This document shows positions 61,862 to 64,000 of a stretch of DNA of 64,000 nucleotides, in pieces. The translations under genes were made by a program, and so were the position numbers. The DNA is from Glaciihabitans sp. dw_435 (GTDB lineage Bacteria; Actinomycetota; Actinomycetes; Actinomycetales; Microbacteriaceae). Where the stretch lies: NCBI RefSeq assembly GCF_018449675.1, contig NZ_JAAVUZ010000003.1, forward strand, positions 248,001 to 312,000, given 5' to 3'. Below the pieces are notes generated by a model, which saw only the letters and a program-made list of their open reading frames with translations, had not been told where the DNA came from and did no database searches. Every line of letters starts with the position of its first letter. Position 1 is the first letter of the stretch.

Positions 61862-62461
61862 TCAGACCGTGCCGAGCGGGATGAACTCGCCCGCCGGTAA
61901 TTCCACGCGCACCTCGTCGTCGGGATAGACCACCCCGTCGGCAACAACCACGGACATGATTCCCGCCTTGCGGATCACCCTGTCCGCGGCATCCTTCGCA
62001 ATGAGGGCCTTCATCAGGCCTTTCTGAAAGCGGTTTATCTGGCTGCACGGGCTGCGCAGCCCGGTGACCTCGACGATGGCGTCGGCCCCCAGGTGCAGGC
62101 GTGTGCCGAGCGGCAGCGTGCGCAGCACGAGACCGCGCGTTGTCACGTTCTCGCCGAGACCGCCCGCCGTGACGTCGTGACCGAGGGCCGCGACCTCAGC
62201 AAAGACTTCCTCGGGCAGCAGGTGCACCTGGGTGAGGTTGGCCCGCGTTGGATCCTTCTTCGCGATGTAGACGTGCTGGGCGGTGTGGCCCGCGTGCGCG
62301 TCGCCCTCGATGCCCCATCCAGTGATGAGACGAATGGATGCCACGGGCGCCTTGCTGAAGTCGTGTGTCGCGCTACGACTGACCGAGGTGATGGTTCCCG
62401 TGGCGCCGTCTGCCTCGATCGCGTCGTCCACAACCTGCTCTGCCGCGCCGGGGTTTTCCAT
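61862..62461 (-). CDS. MOSC-domain protein
   Basis: A 199-residue stand-alone MOSC domain related to YiiM. The N-terminal GTITSVSRSATHDFSKAP is followed by GGLGENVTTRGL, LPLGTRLHLG and the conserved cysteine in LRSPCSQINRFQ. MOSC domains bind the molybdenum cofactor and carry persulfide or act in N-hydroxylated compound reduction. No partner reductase is adjacent. Divergent from the NUDIX gene. Confidence 0.88.
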   Translation of the reverse strand: MENPGAAEQVVDDAIEADGATGTITSVSRSATHDFSKAPVASIRLITGWGIEGDAHAGHTAQHVYIAKKDPTRANLTQVHLLPEEVFAEVAALGHDVTAGGLGENVTTRGLVLRTLPLGTRLHLGADAIVEVTGLRSPCSQINRFQKGLMKALIAKDAADRVIRKAGIMSVVVADGVVYPDDEVRVELPAGEFIPLGTV

Positions 62462-62501
62462 GGGATGAATTGTTACACGCGCCCCGCCCTAGGCTGGTCG
62501 G

Positions 62502-63065
62502 ATGTCGATGCCCGAGGTCTGTGTCTGTTACCTGATCAGGTCGGGCGACTCAGGCGACGAAGTTCTGCTCGGCCGCAAGAAGTTCGGGCTGGGCGAGGGC
62601 AATCTCGTCGGTCCCGGCGGCAAGCTCGAGCCCGGTGAGACGCCGCTGCAGGCAATCGTGCGCGAGGTGGAGGAAGAGACGGGCGTCGTCGTAGCCCCGG
62701 CCGACCTGCGCCTCGTGGGGGAGCTCACGTATCCTTTCCCGTTCAAGCCCGCGTGGACGCAGAAGTCCTGGGTGTTCCTCACGCGTGCCTGGACCGGTGA
62801 GCCCGTCGAGTCGGACGAACTCGTGCCCGAGTGGTTTCCGGTGTCGGCGGTCCCCGTCGAGCGGATGTGGGATGACGCGCAGTACTGGCTTCACGACGCG
62901 CTCGAGTCACGGTATGTGACGGCCACGTTCGAGTTCGGCGAAGACCTGGCGACGGTCGCGGCATCCGATCATCCGGCCTTCGTTATCGCCCTGCCAGAGA
63001 CACCCGCGCTGCTGGAGACTTCCGCCCTGCCGGACACACCCGCACTCCCGGGGGAATCGGCGTGA
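62502..63065 (+). CDS. NUDIX hydrolase (8-oxo-dGTPase-like)
   Basis: A 187-residue NUDIX protein. The box reads GPGGKLEPGETPLQAIVREV followed by EEETGV, a complete GX5EX7REUXEEXGU signature. LLGRKKFGLGEG and EWFPVSAVP resemble MTH1/MutT-like sanitising enzymes that remove oxidised nucleotides. The C-terminal 25 residues are a low-complexity Leu/Pro/Glu repeat (LPETPALLETSALPDTPALP) not seen in the family. Its stop overlaps the next gene by four bases, suggesting cotranscription. Confidence 0.87.
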   Translation: MSMPEVCVCYLIRSGDSGDEVLLGRKKFGLGEGNLVGPGGKLEPGETPLQAIVREVEEETGVVVAPADLRLVGELTYPFPFKPAWTQKSWVFLTRAWTGEPVESDELVPEWFPVSAVPVERMWDDAQYWLHDALESRYVTATFEFGEDLATVAASDHPAFVIALPETPALLETSALPDTPALPGESA

Positions 63066-63706
63066 CCGCCCTCGCCGTCACCGAACGCCGGCCACTTCCC
63101 GCCTGGCTGTTCTCGGTCGGTGTCGTCGGTTTCCTGTTCGGCGTCCTCGCCAAGGCGGCAGACAACTGGGGCGAGCGGTGGGCGAGCGACCTCGGCACCT
63201 ACCCCGCCCTGTGGATCCTGGTGATGGCGGTCGTCGGGCTCGTGGCATCCACCCTGACGGATGCCGCGCTGGGGGCGGTCGCGTTCTTCGTGCCCATGGT
63301 GGTCGCGTACTACGGCTGGTCGGTACTGGTGCTCGGGTATGACCCGACGCTGTATGTGTTCGCGTGGGGCCTGCTCGCCGTGACCCTGTGTCCCGCGCTC
63401 ACGGCTCTCGCCTGGCAGGCGATCCGTCGCCGCGGTGTGCTCGCCGGCCTCGTGCTCGGAACGATGGCGGGCGCGATCCTCGGGGAGGGTCCCATCTGGC
63501 AGTTCTGGCTGCTGATCAACGGGGGACTGCCCGCGGATTTCCCCATGCATCCGGTGCAGGCCATCGTCGACGTGCTGTTCGCGACGCTCATCATCTTCGT
63601 GATTCCCCGCACGCGGTCGGCACGACTGTGGGCGTTCGGGTTCGCCATCCTGGTGGCGGCTGCCGCGCCGGCGCTCATGACGGCCGTGGGCTTCGGGCTG
63701 GGCTGA
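63062..63706 (+). CDS. Membrane protein (DUF6518-like)
   Basis: A 214-residue integral membrane protein with about six hydrophobic helices. The short loop DNWGERWASDLGTYPALW recalls DUF6518 proteins of actinobacteria; function unknown. GTG 63062 lies in the stop of the NUDIX gene. No enzyme motif is visible. Confidence 0.7.
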   Translation: MTALAVTERRPLPAWLFSVGVVGFLFGVLAKAADNWGERWASDLGTYPALWILVMAVVGLVASTLTDAALGAVAFFVPMVVAYYGWSVLVLGYDPTLYVFAWGLLAVTLCPALTALAWQAIRRRGVLAGLVLGTMAGAILGEGPIWQFWLLINGGLPADFPMHPVQAIVDVLFATLIIFVIPRTRSARLWAFGFAILVAAAAPALMTAVGFGLG

Positions 63707-63731
63707 ATCTGCTGCGAGAGCCGGACCCGGC

Positions 63732-64000
63732 CTAGAACCAGATGCTCAGCCAGGGCGTGACGGGGGAGTGGAACGCCGCATCCACCGCGACGGCGGCACC
63801 GGGGGTCTCCTCGGTCATGCGTCCCGCGCGCACCAGCGTCACCGCGGAGACACCGCCGAGGTACAGCGAGCTGAGATCGTTGACCGAGAGGGATACGACC
63901 GCCGCGTCATCCGGAACGTCGCCCGACAGCGACTCCGACGTCGCCTCGCCGTCCGCACCGACGGTCACAACGAAGTCGCCCTCGGCAAAGCCGAGCGGGT
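63732..64000 (-). CDS. Eis-like acetyltransferase, C-terminal part (cut by window edge)
   Basis: The frame is open to the window end, reading FAEGDFVVTVGADG and then LSVNDLSSLYLGGVSAVTLV and a terminal PWLSIWF. This is the C-terminal SCP2/sterol-carrier-like domain found in Eis (enhanced intracellular survival) GNAT proteins. The GTG at 63968 is internal, not the start. The catalytic domain lies beyond the window, so activity cannot be judged. Confidence 0.75.
   Translation of the reverse strand, partial: PLGFAEGDFVVTVGADGEATSESLSGDVPDDAAVVSLSVNDLSSLYLGGVSAVTLVRAGRMTEETPGAAVAVDAAFHSPVTPWLSIWF

Overview
The window is GC-rich actinobacterial chromosomal DNA. The gene content points to the family Microbacteriaceae: a divergent glgC/glgA(glgM) pair, an imuA'-imuB-dnaE2 mutasome under LexA boxes of the actinobacterial type (TCGAAC-N4-GTTCGA), a mycoredoxin-like CGYC protein, a 13E12/DUF222 HNH protein and an LAxTG-anchored surface protein. 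This placement is inferred from families and signals; no rRNA gene is present to confirm it. I see no tRNA, rRNA, CRISPR array, insertion sequence, prophage or replication origin. The left edge cuts a fabG-type reductase and the right edge cuts an Eis-like acetyltransferase.

Layout. 1-12.2 kb: fabG-like SDR, serB, glgC and glgA/glgM (ADP-glucose and alpha-glucan synthesis), an ABC ATPase, zinc-independent ribosomal protein L31 (rpmE2), a DEDD exonuclease, trehalose synthase treS, an alpha/beta hydrolase coupled to a glycosyltransferase, a histidine phosphatase, a sirtuin and a SpoU RNA methyltransferase. 12.3-24.5 kb: cell-envelope and repair genes: a secreted beta-propeller, a D,D-carboxypeptidase, a fatty-acid desaturase, an SGNH hydrolase, a GlsB-type membrane protein, dinB, a DEVH helicase, a GT39 glycosyltransferase and a CAP-domain secreted protein. 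24.5-30.4 kb: dnaE2, imuB and imuA', read leftwards, with two near-identical LexA-controlled promoters whose predicted start points fall exactly on the start codons (leaderless mRNAs). 30.5-42.5 kb: two SDRs, a LysR regulator divergent from a DUF5997 gene, two alpha/beta hydrolases, a GT2, a CYTH-CHAD protein, a glutamine amidotransferase, acylphosphatase and a secreted Pro/Thr-rich protein. 42.6-50.6 kb: mycoredoxin, a J-domain/NERD-like protein, an iron-box-controlled HtaA-like surface protein, D-Ala-D-Ala ligase and oligopeptidase B. 50.7-64 kb: accessory-looking genes, including an SGNH-like protein without its nucleophile, DUF222-HNH, SseB, a DnaQ-like protein with a broken active site, GNAT, Pr6Pr, a Tat-exported amine oxidase that looks circularly permuted, L-serine dehydratase, a DarT-like ADP-ribosyltransferase with no visible DarG partner, MOSC, a NUDIX hydrolase and a DUF6518-like membrane protein.

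How the parts work together. GlgC, GlgA/GlgM and TreS all feed the glucose/trehalose/alpha-glucan network. DinB, ImuA', ImuB and DnaE2 form a large translesion repertoire, of which only the ImuA'/ImuB/DnaE2 part carries visible LexA sites. Many convergent gene ends are separated by long, nearly perfect hairpins that can terminate transcription from both sides.

The observations I rate highest are the permuted amine oxidase, the iron-box/HtaA/LASTG surface protein, the paired leaderless SOS promoters and the orphan DarT-like protein with an N-terminal Cys/His knuckle.
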